Positions 10,985-21,411 of a stretch of 64,000 bases of DNA are shown in pieces. The notes below the pieces were generated by a model. That model saw only the letters and a program-made list of their open reading frames with translations. It ran no database searches and was not told the DNA's origin. The DNA is from Carex sylvatica (lineage: Eukaryota > Streptophyta > Magnoliopsida > Poales > Cyperaceae). The position numbers and the translations under genes are program-made. Numbering within the stretch: the stretch's first letter is position 1; the number at the start of each line of letters is the position of its first letter. The DNA lies in the NCBI GenBank assembly GCA_964058845.1, contig CAXKVR010000041.1:1-64000 (forward strand), in the 5' to 3' direction.

Positions 10985-12210
10985 CCGAATTTTTTATAAA
11001 TATCTAAAAAAATAATTAAATTTTAAAAACTAATCAAAGTTGCATAAGATTTTGAAATCCATCCAACCGCAAATTTTTTTTGTGGTAATTCAGTCTAAAA
11101 CCGTAATTTTTATTTTATTTTAAAATTCCAAAACCACGGTTTAAAAAAAAAATCGCAATTTTTTTTTCCTGTTTTAGAATTCCAAAACCAAAAAAAAAAT
11201 CCACAAAAAATTCATTTTTCAGATTTTTTTTATTTAAATAGAAATATTTATAATTTATTTATTTTTTATATTAAAATATTAAAAATATTTTTTTTTTGAA
11301 AATAGATGAAATACTATATAATTTGATTTATTAGAAAGACTACTACAAATAACTCCGATCAATTTTTTTCCTATCGGATTTTTTGCGGATGTAAGAAAAA
11401 TTAATATTTTTTTTATGAGTTATTGGAAAAAAACAAAAATGCTTGGATTCTGAGTTATTGATCCCAATTTAAAAGTTACTTTTAGATAATACATAAAAAA
11501 TTGTGATAAGTACATTAATTTATCAAAAGTTGTATCCATTTTGAAAATTCTTTTTAATAACAATCATTAAATAACTTAAAATTTTTGTTTTTTTAAAAAT
11601 AGATACAACTTTTTAGAACTTAAATGCACTAGAAGAATGACAATATTTTATGTTTTTACTTAGAAATGACTTTTGAACCGAGATCAATAACTGAGAATCC
11701 AAGCATTTTTTTTTTCCAATAACACATAACTTAATATATTAATTTTTCTTACAGTCGTAAAAAATCCGGCACGAAAAATATTGATCCGAATTATTTGTAG
11801 CAGTCTTTCTAATAAATCAAATTATATAGTATTCCATCTATTTTCAAAGAAATATAATAAGTATTTCTAATATTTCAATACATATAAAAAATAAATTATA
11901 AATATATCTATTTAAAAAAATCTAAAAAATGAAAAAAAAATGGAAACCGCAAAAAATTTAGTTTTTTTTTTTAGATTGGGATTCTAAAAAAGCAAAAAAA
12001 ATTGTGGTTTATTTTTTTTTTAAACTATGGTTTGGAAATTCTAAAACCGCAATAAACCACGGTTTTAAAAAAAACCGCAATTTTTTTTTTTGGCAGTTTT
12101 AGACTGAATTACCGTAAATATTTTTTGCTATTTGAATAGATTTCGAAATCTTCCGCAACTTGGTTAGTTTTTGAAATTTAATTTTTTTTGGATATTTATA
12201 AAAAAATCGG
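10985..12210. mobile_element. Palindromic element C, same family as A and B
   Basis: Starts CCGAATTTTTTATAAATATC and ends with the inverse (GATATTTATAAAAAAATCGG). The flanks are ATATTAGGTA on the left and ATATAGGTA on the right, an imperfect 9-10-bp duplication. The core occurs once direct (about 11220-11590) and once inverted (about 11605-11900). Outer arms are rich in AAACCG/CGGTTT words, unlike those of A, B and D. Non-coding. Confidence 0.8.
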
Positions 12211-12364
12211 ATATAGGTATAATCAGTAAAAAATATTCATATTTGATAAGTTAGAGGACGAAATTAAATATTTACTGTGTAAAGCTAAACAAAATATGTA
12301 AATCTTGACACATAATAAATAGTTCAAACGAAACATTGTACCACCTCTATCAATTTAAGTCTTT

Positions 12365-12610
12365 ACATTCTGTTGGATAGGAGGCCGCATCGTTTGCATT
12401 AAGTCAAAAGAGTATCTTTTGAGTTAATGCATATCGGTCGTTTGATTTTAAGAGGAGTCAATTTAGCCACAGTTTATAATTCAGGAGCTATTTAATATTA
12501 GTGTGAATTTAGTCCGCATAAATATTAAAACGGATGAGATGGTTCAGATGCATTAATTCAAATATTTTTTGTTTTAGTTAATACAGAGGATACGAATTAT
12601 CTAGAAAGAC
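12365..12610. mobile_element. Small inverted-repeat MITE, copy at 12.4 kb
   Basis: The segment from GGATAGGAGG to CAGAGGATACGAAT contains an AAAAGAGTATCTTTTGAGTT hairpin. It is repeated at about 14090-14300 (AAAAGAGCATCTTTTGAGTT to CAGAGGATAGGAAT). A related terminal word, CAGAGGATACGAATTC, ends the element at 43438-43619. Confidence 0.55.
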
Positions 12611-13000
12611 GGCTAATTTTATCCATTTAATGTATAACAAGCAAAATTAATTGAAAATATCATCGAATCCTTCCTTTCTAGTTTGTACCATTTTTAGTGA
12701 GAACTACAAGAAGAAAGAAGAAAGAATAAAGAAAAAAAGAAAGAACATAAAAAAAAAAAAAAAAAAAAAAACGCGTTTGAAAGATTTTGGATTTTGAAAT
12801 AGAAACAGCCTCCGAAAAGAAAAGGATAGTTTATCTGAAAGTGGGGGCAGTTAAACAACGACCACTTGTCAGCTCCACAGTCGACTCCATGCCAACTTTT
12901 CTTTTTCGTTTTTTGTTATTTCTTTAGTCGGTTGTTAACTTCTCCAGTGCACCAATTCCTCCTGTTACTATATATAGCAGGGTTATGATCTTTCTCGTTC
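12611..13000. repeat. Segmental duplication, copy 2 (second block)
   Basis: Matches about 6350-6500 plus 6723-6950 but lacks the 212-bp MITE present there. It keeps ACGCGTTT, GTGGGGGCAGTTAAACAACG and TTTCTTTAGTCGG. A poly(A) tract is at about 12750-12770. Confidence 0.7.
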
Positions 13001-13223
13001 TCGCTGTCACTATTTTATGTGATGTGATTCCAACTGTTTGGTAGCACTTATTAGCACTTGTGGACAAAATCAGACGTAACGTATTTGGACTCAAACTTGT
13101 ACGTAATAAATGCTTCCTAGCTGAAATTTCAATCAATATTTATAGAGGCGAAGAAACAAATAATGTTTTATTGATCACTGTATTAAATCTTATTGATCAC
13201 TGTACTAAATCTATATATATATT

Positions 13224-13804
13224 AGAGTGTGATGTGTTTATTAAGATAATTTAGTGAGTATATATTAAAATTTTAAATAATATTTATTGCGTCATAGCGG
13301 AATAGTTAAAAGAATGACGTTACGTACATATAGCGCCACTATAGCATGCTATAATTAATGTCAATAGCATCATAGCTTTTATGGTCCAAAAATGCTGCAA
13401 CGTCACTGTAGTATGCTATTTAGAATCTTGGTGAACACAATTTTTCAAATCTCTATCGAATGGACTTCAAATAATACATTCAAACTGTTGGAATCCATCT
13501 ACTTCATGAGTGATATGCATGTATATGACAAAATAGGGAAGTTTCAAATTCATGTAGTATAAAGTCTCAAGTGGTAAAAAAAATATATTTTTATAAGTTA
13601 TTTCATAAGTTGTCTTATGTATTTTTTTTTTTTTTTACTGCTTGATTTGATACTAAATGAATTCAAAACTTTTAAAATTATGTATGTACACACATCACTA
13701 ATGAAGTAGATAAATTCCAATGATTTGAATTATCGTTTATAGTCAATATGATATAGTTTTGAACTTATGCTTACTAAACTCTCTTGATGAACACATCACA
13801 CCCT
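13224..13804. mobile_element. Inverted-repeat element with a nested MITE
   Basis: Left end AGAGTGTGATGTGTTTATTA matches the inverse of the right end (GATGAACACATCACACCCT). Subterminal stretches such as GATCTACTTCAT/ATGAAGTAGAT-like words resemble the element at 19672-20073. A second small element (13288-13432) is nested inside. Non-coding. Confidence 0.65.
13288..13432. mobile_element. Nested small MITE of the TAGCGG/CCGCTA type
   Basis: Bounded by CATAGCGGAAT on the left and AGTATGCTATTTAGAATCTT on the right, with CACTATAGCATGC inside. A longer relative is at 17565-17720, where the CCGCTATAGC words are better preserved. Short and non-coding. The CTATTTAGAA end recalls hAT-derived plant MITEs, but the superfamily is not proven here. 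Confidence 0.45.
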
Positions 13805-14089
13805 AACTTAATTTGCTATAGTAACCATATCAGGTTATATAATAAAGTATTGATGAGTGCACATATGATTTTCAGTTTAGAAAGAACCGATTATCATAAT
13901 TTTCAATTGAGAGTCAAGGGTAATTTTGATTTTGTAACCTGTTCCAATTAAACTAATATTTTTTTTAATAATTTAACTAGATTTAACATAAGAATAATTA
14001 CATAAGACGTAAATAAAAAAATTACAGGATGGATAAGCAATAAACTTATAAATTACAAGGGTACTTAAAAAAATATTTCATTGAAAATA

Positions 14090-14300
14090 CATCTCAGCAA
14101 TCTACATTAACTCAAAAGAGCATCTTTTGAGTTAATGCATCTCGGCCGTCTGATTTAAAACATAATGTCTATAATTCAGGAGTTCTTTTATATTAGTGTG
14201 GATCTAATCCGCACAAATCTTAAAGAAAATTGGATGGTCCAGATATATTAACTCTAAAATTTTTTTTTTTAGTTAATGCAGAGGATAGGAATTCATTGAA
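14090..14300. mobile_element. Small inverted-repeat MITE, copy at 14.1 kb
   Basis: Second copy of the 12365-12610 unit, with the same TCTTTTGAGTTAATGCAT hairpin and the CTATAATTCAGGAG word. It is followed by a block (about 14380-14460) that matches the start of the duplicated CCX-downstream block, including AATCCTTAATTCC and GTGGGGGCC. Confidence 0.5.
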
Positions 14301-14460
14301 TTGCATACAAATGAAATGAAGAGAAAACTAATTCTCATCTATATATATATATACATATTTATTCTATCTAGTAAACTTAAAATATGATCATCGAATCCTT
14401 AATTCCTTTCTAATCCTTAATTCTATCTAGTAAACTTAAAATATGATAGTTTAGCATATA

Positions 14461-15107
14461 GTGGGGGCCATTACTTTGTTTTTGTCCTTTTTCTTTTTCG
14501 ATACTTCATATATGATCTTGTATCCATATCTATTACAGATTGAATACGTATTCGATATCCGTATCTGTATCGTTGTATTTTCATATCATTTTGAAAATTT
14601 ATCGGATATATCACTATATCCGTATCATATTCGTATTCAATACAGTACTTGTATTCATATCAAAACAACCATACTTTTTGATAGACCCTTCAAAACCGAT
14701 AATTTTGTACCTATCAAAAAATAACAAAGAATTAAAAATATATAAAATTTTGTTTTAAATACATTTTAATATAAAAATCATGCATAGAGGTTGGGATCAA
14801 TTATTTGACTTTTGAAAATAAAAATAATAATATAAGATACGATTGAAGAATAAAAGACATAAGACATTTGAAACCTTCTCGTAAATATGTATATATTTAG
14901 TAATAAGTTTGTTATAGTATGATTGACGATATAATTCGGAATTTATTGTTTGTTTTACAATATAATAATATAGAAAACATTGATTTTCTTATAAAATAAA
15001 TAAACAGTTTATAAATTTGGTGAACAATGTGGATAAATATTGTATTGTTCAAGTAATTGGTCAAAATTCATAAATACTTTGAAAACGTATAAAAATGATA
15101 ATTCTCA
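14461..15107. other. AT-rich DNA, no gene seen
   Basis: Contains degenerate ATCCGTATC/GATACGGAT words, as in the decayed element at 15382-15638. The open frames here are rich in Ile, Tyr and Phe and look like chance frames in AT-rich DNA. Confidence 0.5.
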
Positions 15108-15250
15108 AGGTGGGGGCCAGTTAAACAACGACCTCTTGTCGAACCCATGCGAACAATTTCTTTCTTCAAATAAAAAAAAGAAATCTTTATTCAGTTGGAT
15201 CTGATGTAAACTTTCCTGTGTTGCCATTCCTCCTGCTGTTATCTGTAATA
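15108..15250. repeat. Segmental duplication, copy 3 (short)
   Basis: Matches 6770-6920 and 12840-12970: GTGGGGGCCAGTTAAACAAC, then CTTGTCGA, then TCCTGCTGTTATC. It is the most diverged of the three. Confidence 0.6.
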
Positions 15251-15381
15251 AGTTTGTGATGGTGATTAATTGAAAAATACTGTCACATTATTTATAAATT
15301 ATTTTAGTGAAATAATACTAATTCAATTATATTTTGGAAAAATATAAATACATCTAAATTACGTCTACGGGATTCTTATAG

Positions 15382-15638
15382 TAGGGGTGCAAATAGATCG
15401 GATAGTAGTAAAATCATATCTGTATCTGATTTTATTTTTCGGATACAAATAAGGATTAGATATATATAGATATAGATCGTATATCGAATATCCATAGATA
15501 TATACATAAATATTTTTATAATATATAAAAATCAAGATTATATCGTATCCCTGTCCATACGAATATTCTTATCTAATTTTCACGTATTAATCCGGATACT
15601 AATGGATAATACATATTGGATCCGTTTGCATCCCTTTA
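15382..15638. mobile_element. hAT-like MITE with TAGGGGTGCAAA ends
   Basis: Starts TAGGGGTGCAAA and ends TTTGCATCCCTTTA, near-inverse ends typical of plant hAT-derived MITEs. The interior is a run of GGATA/TATCC words. The flanks TCTTATAG and TCATAATA are only weakly alike, so an 8-bp target duplication is possible but not shown. Confidence 0.55.
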
Positions 15639-15750
15639 TCATAATAAGTACTAGAACAATGTTACTACTACCTAACTAGCTTGTTCATGATAAAGTGAGT
15701 TCATCTCTAGAGTCAAACACCCCCACCACAAAAAAAAAAACAAAAACAAA

Positions 15751-15790
<40 letters not shown>

Positions 15791-15793
<3 letters not shown>

Positions 15794-16212
15794 GTTGGCT
15801 ACTATGCTTATATAAGCATATCCCCACATATGCTTATAACTCATTTTTGTGTTTCTAATGTTCAAATGGTCGATCTGAACCGTTAGATGTGATCTCTATA
15901 TTGAAATGTGCTTGGAGACAAAATTTTACATTTTTCTGAATTTTTTTACTATTTATTAAGCCACTTTGAAAATCGTTGATCCAACGGTGGCTTCTGATTT
16001 TACTGTTTTGTTAAGCCACCGTTGGATCAACGATTTTCAATGTGGCTTAATAAATAGTAAAAACATTCAGAAAAATGTAAAATTTTGTCTCCAAGCACAT
16101 TTCAATATAGATATCACATCTAACGATTCAGATCGACCATTTGGACATTGAAAACACAAAAAAGAGTTATAAGCATATGTGGGGATATGCTTATATAAGC
16201 ATAGTAGCCAAC

Positions 16213-16215
<3 letters not shown>
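15791..16215. mobile_element. Hairpin MITE M2 between (TA)n tracts
   Basis: Near-perfect 425-bp inverted repeat. Outer arms are GAGGTTGGCTACTATGCTTA and its inverse. The inner core holds TTTATTAAGCCAC and GATCCAACGGTGGC. (TA)n lies on the left (about 15756-15790) and a (CT)n then (TA)n run on the right (16216-16249). The small frames predicted here are products of the palindrome. Confidence 0.88.
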
Positions 16216-16259
<44 letters not shown>

Positions 16260-16262
<3 letters not shown>

Positions 16263-16673
16263 GCTAATATACAATCGATTGTTCCTAGCCTCCCGTGCAA
16301 CCAAGTCGGTTTCTAATTTTTAAAGTCCAAATGATCGATCCAAACCGTTAGATGTGATCTCCATATTAAAATATGCTAGGAGACCAAATTTTACATTTTT
16401 TGAAAGTTTTTTACTATTTATTAAGCCACTTTGAAAATAGCTGATCCAACGGTGGCTTAACCAAACAGTAAAATCAGAAGCTACCGTTGGATCAGCGATT
16501 TTCAAAGTGGCTTAATAAATAATAAAAAAATTCCAAAAAATGTAAAATTTGGTCTCCTAGTACATTTTAATATGGAGATCATATCTAACGGTTTGGATCG
16601 ATCATTTGGACTTTAAAAATCGAAAAATGGGTTGGTTGCACGGGAGGCTAGGAACAATCGATTGTATATTAGC

Positions 16674-16675
<2 letters not shown>
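16260..16675. mobile_element. Hairpin MITE M3
   Basis: 416-bp inverted repeat that shares M2's inner core (CTGATCCAACGGTGGCTTAA) but has different outer arms (GAGGCTAATATACAATCGAT). It lies 45 bases right of M2, separated only by (CT)n(TA)n(GA)n simple sequence. Confidence 0.88.
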
Positions 16676-16713
<38 letters not shown>

Positions 16714-16728
16714 ATATATATATATATA
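16676..16728. repeat. (TATC)n then (TA)n microsatellite
   Basis: About ten TATC units followed by TA dinucleotides, directly bordering M3 on its right side. Confidence 0.9.
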
Positions 16729-16830
16729 GTTGGGCTAAAATGAGCCATGACTTATTTCGCATTGGTGAGCCATGACTCATTTTAGTCATTTTAAAAATTC
16801 AAACAACCGATCCAAAAATTATATTTTATA
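16729..16830. mobile_element. Partial hairpin MITE (one end only)
   Basis: Begins GTTGGGCTAAAATGAGCCAT after the (TA)n run and continues to TTCAAACAACCGATCC, a word at the matching position in M1-M3. The rest of the element is missing. It is a third type of outer arm next to M2 and M3. Confidence 0.45.
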
Positions 16831-16866
16831 TTTCTACTAATAGTAAAAATGTTTCATCAAAAAAAA

Positions 16867-17257
16867 GAGGAGGGTTCAAATGCCTCCACTTTTTGTACCT
16901 CCATAATGCCTCCATTTTTAAAATTTTTAATAACTCAAAATTTAAATCTTAAAATTCAAAATAAAACTATTAGATATGAACTACATCATTTTATCTTGCA
17001 CATGTAAAAAATTATGGCATTTCAATTTTATTTTAGTTGTCATCTTGAGTTTGTAAAAATGTATACTAGTTTTTAGAAATGATTTACATAAAAGAAAAAT
17101 CAAAATGTAATATTTTTTTATAGACACATAGAGAAAATAACATAGATCACATCCAACAATTTTATTTTGACGTTTAAATTTTAAACTTTGAGTTATTTAA
17201 GTTTTTAAAAATGGAGGCATGATGGAGGCACAAAAATGGAGGCATTTGAACCCTCTT
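16867..17257. mobile_element. Inverted-repeat MITE with GAGGGTTCAAATGCCTCCA ends
   Basis: The left end GAGGGTTCAAATGCCTCC is mirrored by GGAGGCATTTGAACCCTC on the right; the words ATGCCTCCAT and ATGGAGGCAT follow inside. The interior is AT-rich. A relative with similar ends lies at 56125-56388, beside the copia element. Confidence 0.75.
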
Positions 17258-17564
17258 CAGAAAAAAAAACCAAATTAATTAAGAAGTTCTAATATTCATA
17301 TTAAACCAATGCAAAGTTCAAATTGTCATTCAAAATATTCCTAATTAAAAAACTATCGATATATTTTATATTCAAAATATACCACTACCATATATTAATG
17401 CATGATACAAAATTTAATTGATATAGCGGTATAGCCCGCACATGTTTCATTGTATTGATATAGCTTGATAAAGTAAAAAAAAACCAATCTGGACATTAAG
17501 GTCCATTAAAATTGCAAAATCATGTTTTCAGAAGAAGAAAAAAAATACAAAATCATAACCCCAT

Positions 17565-17720
17565 GTAGCATAGCGGACCGCTATTGCCGCTACGCGCTAT
17601 AGCGGACCACTATTACCGCTATAGCGGCCGTAGCTTGATTAGCGCAGTTTTAGCCTGTAACTTAGCTTTCTGGGTCCAAAACCGCTATAGCTGCGCTATA
17701 GCTAGCTATTTAGAAGTTTG
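17565..17720. mobile_element. MITE rich in CCGCTATAGC words
   Basis: Runs from GTAGCATAGCGGACCGC to GCTATAGCTAGCTATTTAGAA. Many self-complementary TAGCGG/CCGCTA words could fold. Relative of 13288-13432. Confidence 0.5.
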
Positions 17721-18440
17721 GTTAAAATCGAAATAAAATAATTAAATTAATATTTTATTCGAATTTTAAAAATACAATTGTACTGCTTTAAATAATTAAA
17801 TTTATTAACTGAACTAATATCAAATCAAATAAAATGAATTAAATTTTAGTTTGTTCGGTTGAACTGAAATAAGAAAATTAATTATAAGAATAAACAATTT
17901 TTGTTAATTTTATTTATTATCTTATTGGCTTAAAAGAATTGTTTTTTCCAATACGCAAAATGTTTGTAATTAATTTTTTATAGACTCAAAAGAGTCACAC
18001 TCGTCTTTTCGGTTAGTTCGGTCTAATTAATCTTAAAATTTTTTAAACCGAACTGATCCAAACAATTAAATTGGTTTTAAAAATAAATCTAAATAATTCA
18101 TTCTATCAGACTATTTAATCTGAAATTTTTAATTCAATTTAAAACCAATTAAACCGGATCTTAATATCTTATGAACACTCGAGCACTTTCCTAATAAATT
18201 CGTCATAGCTGAAATTCCAAAGTGGTCGAAACAGTGTGTGGGGCTAAAACGAGTCGTCAAGTGTATTTGGAATGGTTAATTTTAAAACTAGTGTATCCGG
18301 CCCATTTCAAGGGATCAAAATGGGCTGTGTTGGGCCAAGATGGCCTGACACGATTCCTCGTTCTTTGTCTTTTATAGTGACCTCTTGAGAAAACTAAAAC
18401 AAACTGTTATTAGTAATTAATAGTGAAAGTAAACCGAAAA
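17721..18440. other. AT-rich DNA with a decayed repeat, no gene
   Basis: Words such as TTCGGTTGAACTG and AAACCGAACTGATCC suggest a degenerate inverted-repeat element (about 17730-18150). No coding signal. Confidence 0.4.
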
Positions 18441-18511
18441 GCACCAGTGGTCTAGTGGTAGAATAGTACCCTGCCACGGTACAGACCCGGGTTCGATTCC
18501 CGGCTGGTGCA
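18441..18511 (+). tRNA. tRNA-Gly(GCC): tRNA-Gly (anticodon GCC)
   Basis: A 71-nt cloverleaf. The acceptor stem GCACCAG pairs with CTGGTGC, and the anticodon loop CTGCCAC has GCC at 18473-18475. The T arm is CCCGGGTTCGATTCCCGG, including the B box GGTTCGATTCC; the A box lies in TGGTCTAGTGGTA. There is no intron. A T-run about ten bases downstream can end RNA polymerase III transcription. All stems are intact, so the gene is probably functional. Confidence 0.96.
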
Positions 18512-19671
18512 CAATTTTAACTTTTTTGACGGTGGCATCTTTTTGCTGAAATCCGTTAGTTATTAATATGAGTGAATTTGAATAGCACATTGTAACATTG
18601 TGAAATTTATAAAAAGGTAACAGAAAATTTTAAATTTATGCCAATAGCTTAAATTAAAAAATTGGCATAAATTAAAAAAATTTCTGATGCTTTAACCCCC
18701 GAATCATGAAAATCTGGTAAATAAATATCTTTGTATAATATTTTGTTTCAATTTAATAATTGTATTATAATATATAAATAAATTATTTGTGTAATATTTT
18801 GTTTCAATTTAATAATTTTAACATATTATTATTTTATAAACTTTTTTACTAGTTTTTGGTACAAATTAAACAAGCTTCTGCCTAAAAGATCCGAGTTTTC
18901 GATCTAATTCAACCGATTCCAACTGATTCCAATCGATTCATCCGGTTCCAATTTCACAATCAAGTGACCGATTCCGATTCCAATTCCGATTTTTTCTTCA
19001 ATGGTTTAAACCCTAATCTAGTACTGAGAACTTGTGGACTGATTATTGCAAATAAAGATTAAAAGTAGTAGATGGTCGAACTTGTATCTCTTGATATCGG
19101 TATCATTCAGTATCAGTGTCTATACTAGATTATGATAGATTTGATATTTCAAGGTTTAAGGGTTGAACTTGTAAAATTCTCTAATTTAGTGAATTGATCA
19201 TGTCAGAGGAACGAAATGCATAACAATGAAAGCTACCAGTTAAATTGGGTACCAATGTTGATCAGATATGATTCGAGGGAAATTTTCATGGTGTTCAAAA
19301 TGAAATGAACAAGTGATAATCAAATTAGATAAAAGAAAATAAATAAAGGATATGAAACTGGAGAGAATACAAAGCTCAAATAAACTGAAAATCTGAAAAT
19401 TGGAAATTTGCAAACACGCATATGTGTTTCTCACCCCTCTTCTCTCTTGTGGGTTTTGTTTCATGAAAGCGAGAATAGGGATCCGAGTGTATCGAGCAAG
19501 TAGTAAGTCAATATAGTATACATGTCACCATCAATCCTAGAACATATTTTTGTTATCTGGTTGGAGGATTGTAAATTATTTTGTTGTACAGTTTTTTCAA
19601 TCAGACCTTGTCACGATGTAAATATGTGAAATTCTATTTATCTATTTTCTTTGACTGGAGATTATTAATGA
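18512..19671. other. Intergenic DNA, no gene seen
   Basis: AT-rich, with short runs of repeated words around 18890-18970 (TTCCAACTGATTCCAATCG, a degenerate GATTCCAA repeat). The small minus-strand frame at 19240-19464 has no recognisable domain. Confidence 0.5.
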
Positions 19672-20073
19672 GTATGACTAGTTTAACATCAGTGTTATTT
19701 AAGCCTATATAACACCAACTTCAAAACCTATCGAGTTAACTTCAAACAGTGAATTCAAACCGTTCAAACCGATCTACTTCATTAGTTGTGCGTTTATATG
19801 CAAATTTATAAATTTTCGAATTTATTTAGTACCAAGTCAAACGGTCAAATGAGTGAGTTTTAAAGTTAATTTTAATACATTCATTTTTCAACATTTTTAC
19901 CGCTTGATTTGATACAAAAATAACTCGAAAATATAAAAAAATTGCATGTAAACGCATTACTCATAAAGTAAATCGGTTTGAACGGTTTGAATTAATTGTT
20001 TAAAGTCTATTCAATCAAATTTGAAGTTAATATCATATGACACCAATATCATACTAGCCGTACTCATTATTAA
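19672..20073. mobile_element. Inverted-repeat element of about 400 bp
   Basis: Ends AATGAGTATGACTAG and CTAGCCGTACTCATT are near-inverse. Inner arms share AACCGTTCAAACCGATCTAC and its inverse. Relative of 13224-13804. Non-coding. Confidence 0.65.
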
Positions 20074-20479
20074 CAGTTTCTACTTATTTTACTGTAATGG
20101 TATTTTATGGTACTTATGGCAATATATGTATGTGTTGTAAATAAATTATTAATAAAATATTTCTTTGGAATTATATCTAAGTAAATGCTTTGTGATTGCA
20201 TAGGAAACTGTGTATTCACAGCATAAATGCTTTGTGACTCACATCCTTTTCATGATATAGAGGCATTTGTGTCTTCGGGACATATTGGCCAAATCGGAAA
20301 AATAGAAATTTATAGATGTGTTTTCTATACTTCTTTAGGTTGAATTAGAATAACTGAGAATCACATGGTATACATTTGATATATCCTTATATCTTAGATG
20401 AGTACTAAACAAATTTTAATTTGTCCAAAATTGATATACCTTTGTAATTTTAACTTTGTTCAAAATGTATCTAACCGAT

Positions 20480-20560
20480 AGATGATGACAACAATAACAA
20501 CTAAGATTTTAGTTCCAAACAAGTTAAGATAGACTAGAAATGAAACCTCACCGGAAATCA
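20480..20560 (-). mobile_element. Possible RTE-type LINE 3' tail remnant
   Basis: GATGACAACAATAACAACTA followed by TTTTAGTTCCAAACAAGTTA resembles the conserved 3' end of plant RTE-type non-LTR elements (ACAACAACAAC plus a CCCAA..AGTTGG word). Only a short diverged piece is left. A second hint lies at about 20900-20945 (GGCCCAAGGGCTTTGG, then CAACAACAACAATA). Confidence 0.35.
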
Positions 20561-21199
20561 CAAAATCAAAGTAGATAGCAATAAAAAGAAATAAAAAAAA
20601 TAATAATAATAATAAGAACAATAGTAGTAATACTAATAGTAATAAATTATAATAATACTAATAATAATTATAACCAAATTATACTTAGACTATAAATAAC
20701 AGGAGCTAAAGTCCTAAGCTCTATACTTACACTATGAATTAGTGGAAAGTGGAAATTATATTCTACCAAAATCAGATAGGTTCTTGTCTTGCACTGATTA
20801 TTATGCTTTGTCCGCTCTTTAACTAACAGCTTTCTTTTTTCCTGCCAAATCAAGAAATACAATGTTAATTGACACGCAACAAAGATTCCCTATAATTGCC
20901 GGCCCAAGGGCTTTGGAAAAAAAAAGCAACAACAACAATATAAAACGGAATTTGCTTTTAAAAAATGGAAGCAAAAGTAGGGAAAATCTCGAAGTTCTGT
21001 AAAATTACCAAATTTTATCAAATACAATTTGTATTATTTTGAACGAACCTGGATACAATTAAGACAGTGGGAAATCTTCGTCCTGTTCCTGTTCCTGTTC
21101 CTTTTTTTTATTGCATAGTAAGCCTTGTTATGTAAATGAACCTTGCTAGAACGCATATTGGGCTTTTTAATAAAGCGGCATATAATACCAACGCTTTTT

Positions 21200-21411
21200 T
21201 ATATAAAGATTAAAGAGGGATATTTAATTTATTTAATTACTTTCCACTGCAAAATGTAATGATTCTGTGTAAGGCTAGAGCATATTGGGCCTTTTAATAA
21301 AGCAGTATACACAAACTTGAGTCCGAGTAATAGGCTAACAGCATCAACCTATCAAATTAAGAACTCCTGAGTTCATCCAAAAAGAAAAATAAAAGAGAAA
21401 CCAGAGCAAAG
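21200..21411 (+). promoter_or_regulatory. Upstream region of the first DUF4220 gene
   Basis: About 21225-21270 (TTAATTACTTTCCACTGCAAA) is the inverse of a segment upstream of the second, inverted DUF4220 gene (about 39382-39420) and of the orphan copy near 46310. This supports shared ancestry of the promoters. Two AGCATATTGGGC(C)TTTTAATAAAGC-like words recur at about 21150 and 21280. Confidence 0.5.

Noticed and set aside
15695..16505. Several 60-77 codon frames on both strands
   Set aside because: They are translations of the M2 and M3 hairpins; mirror-image frames appear because the DNA is palindromic.
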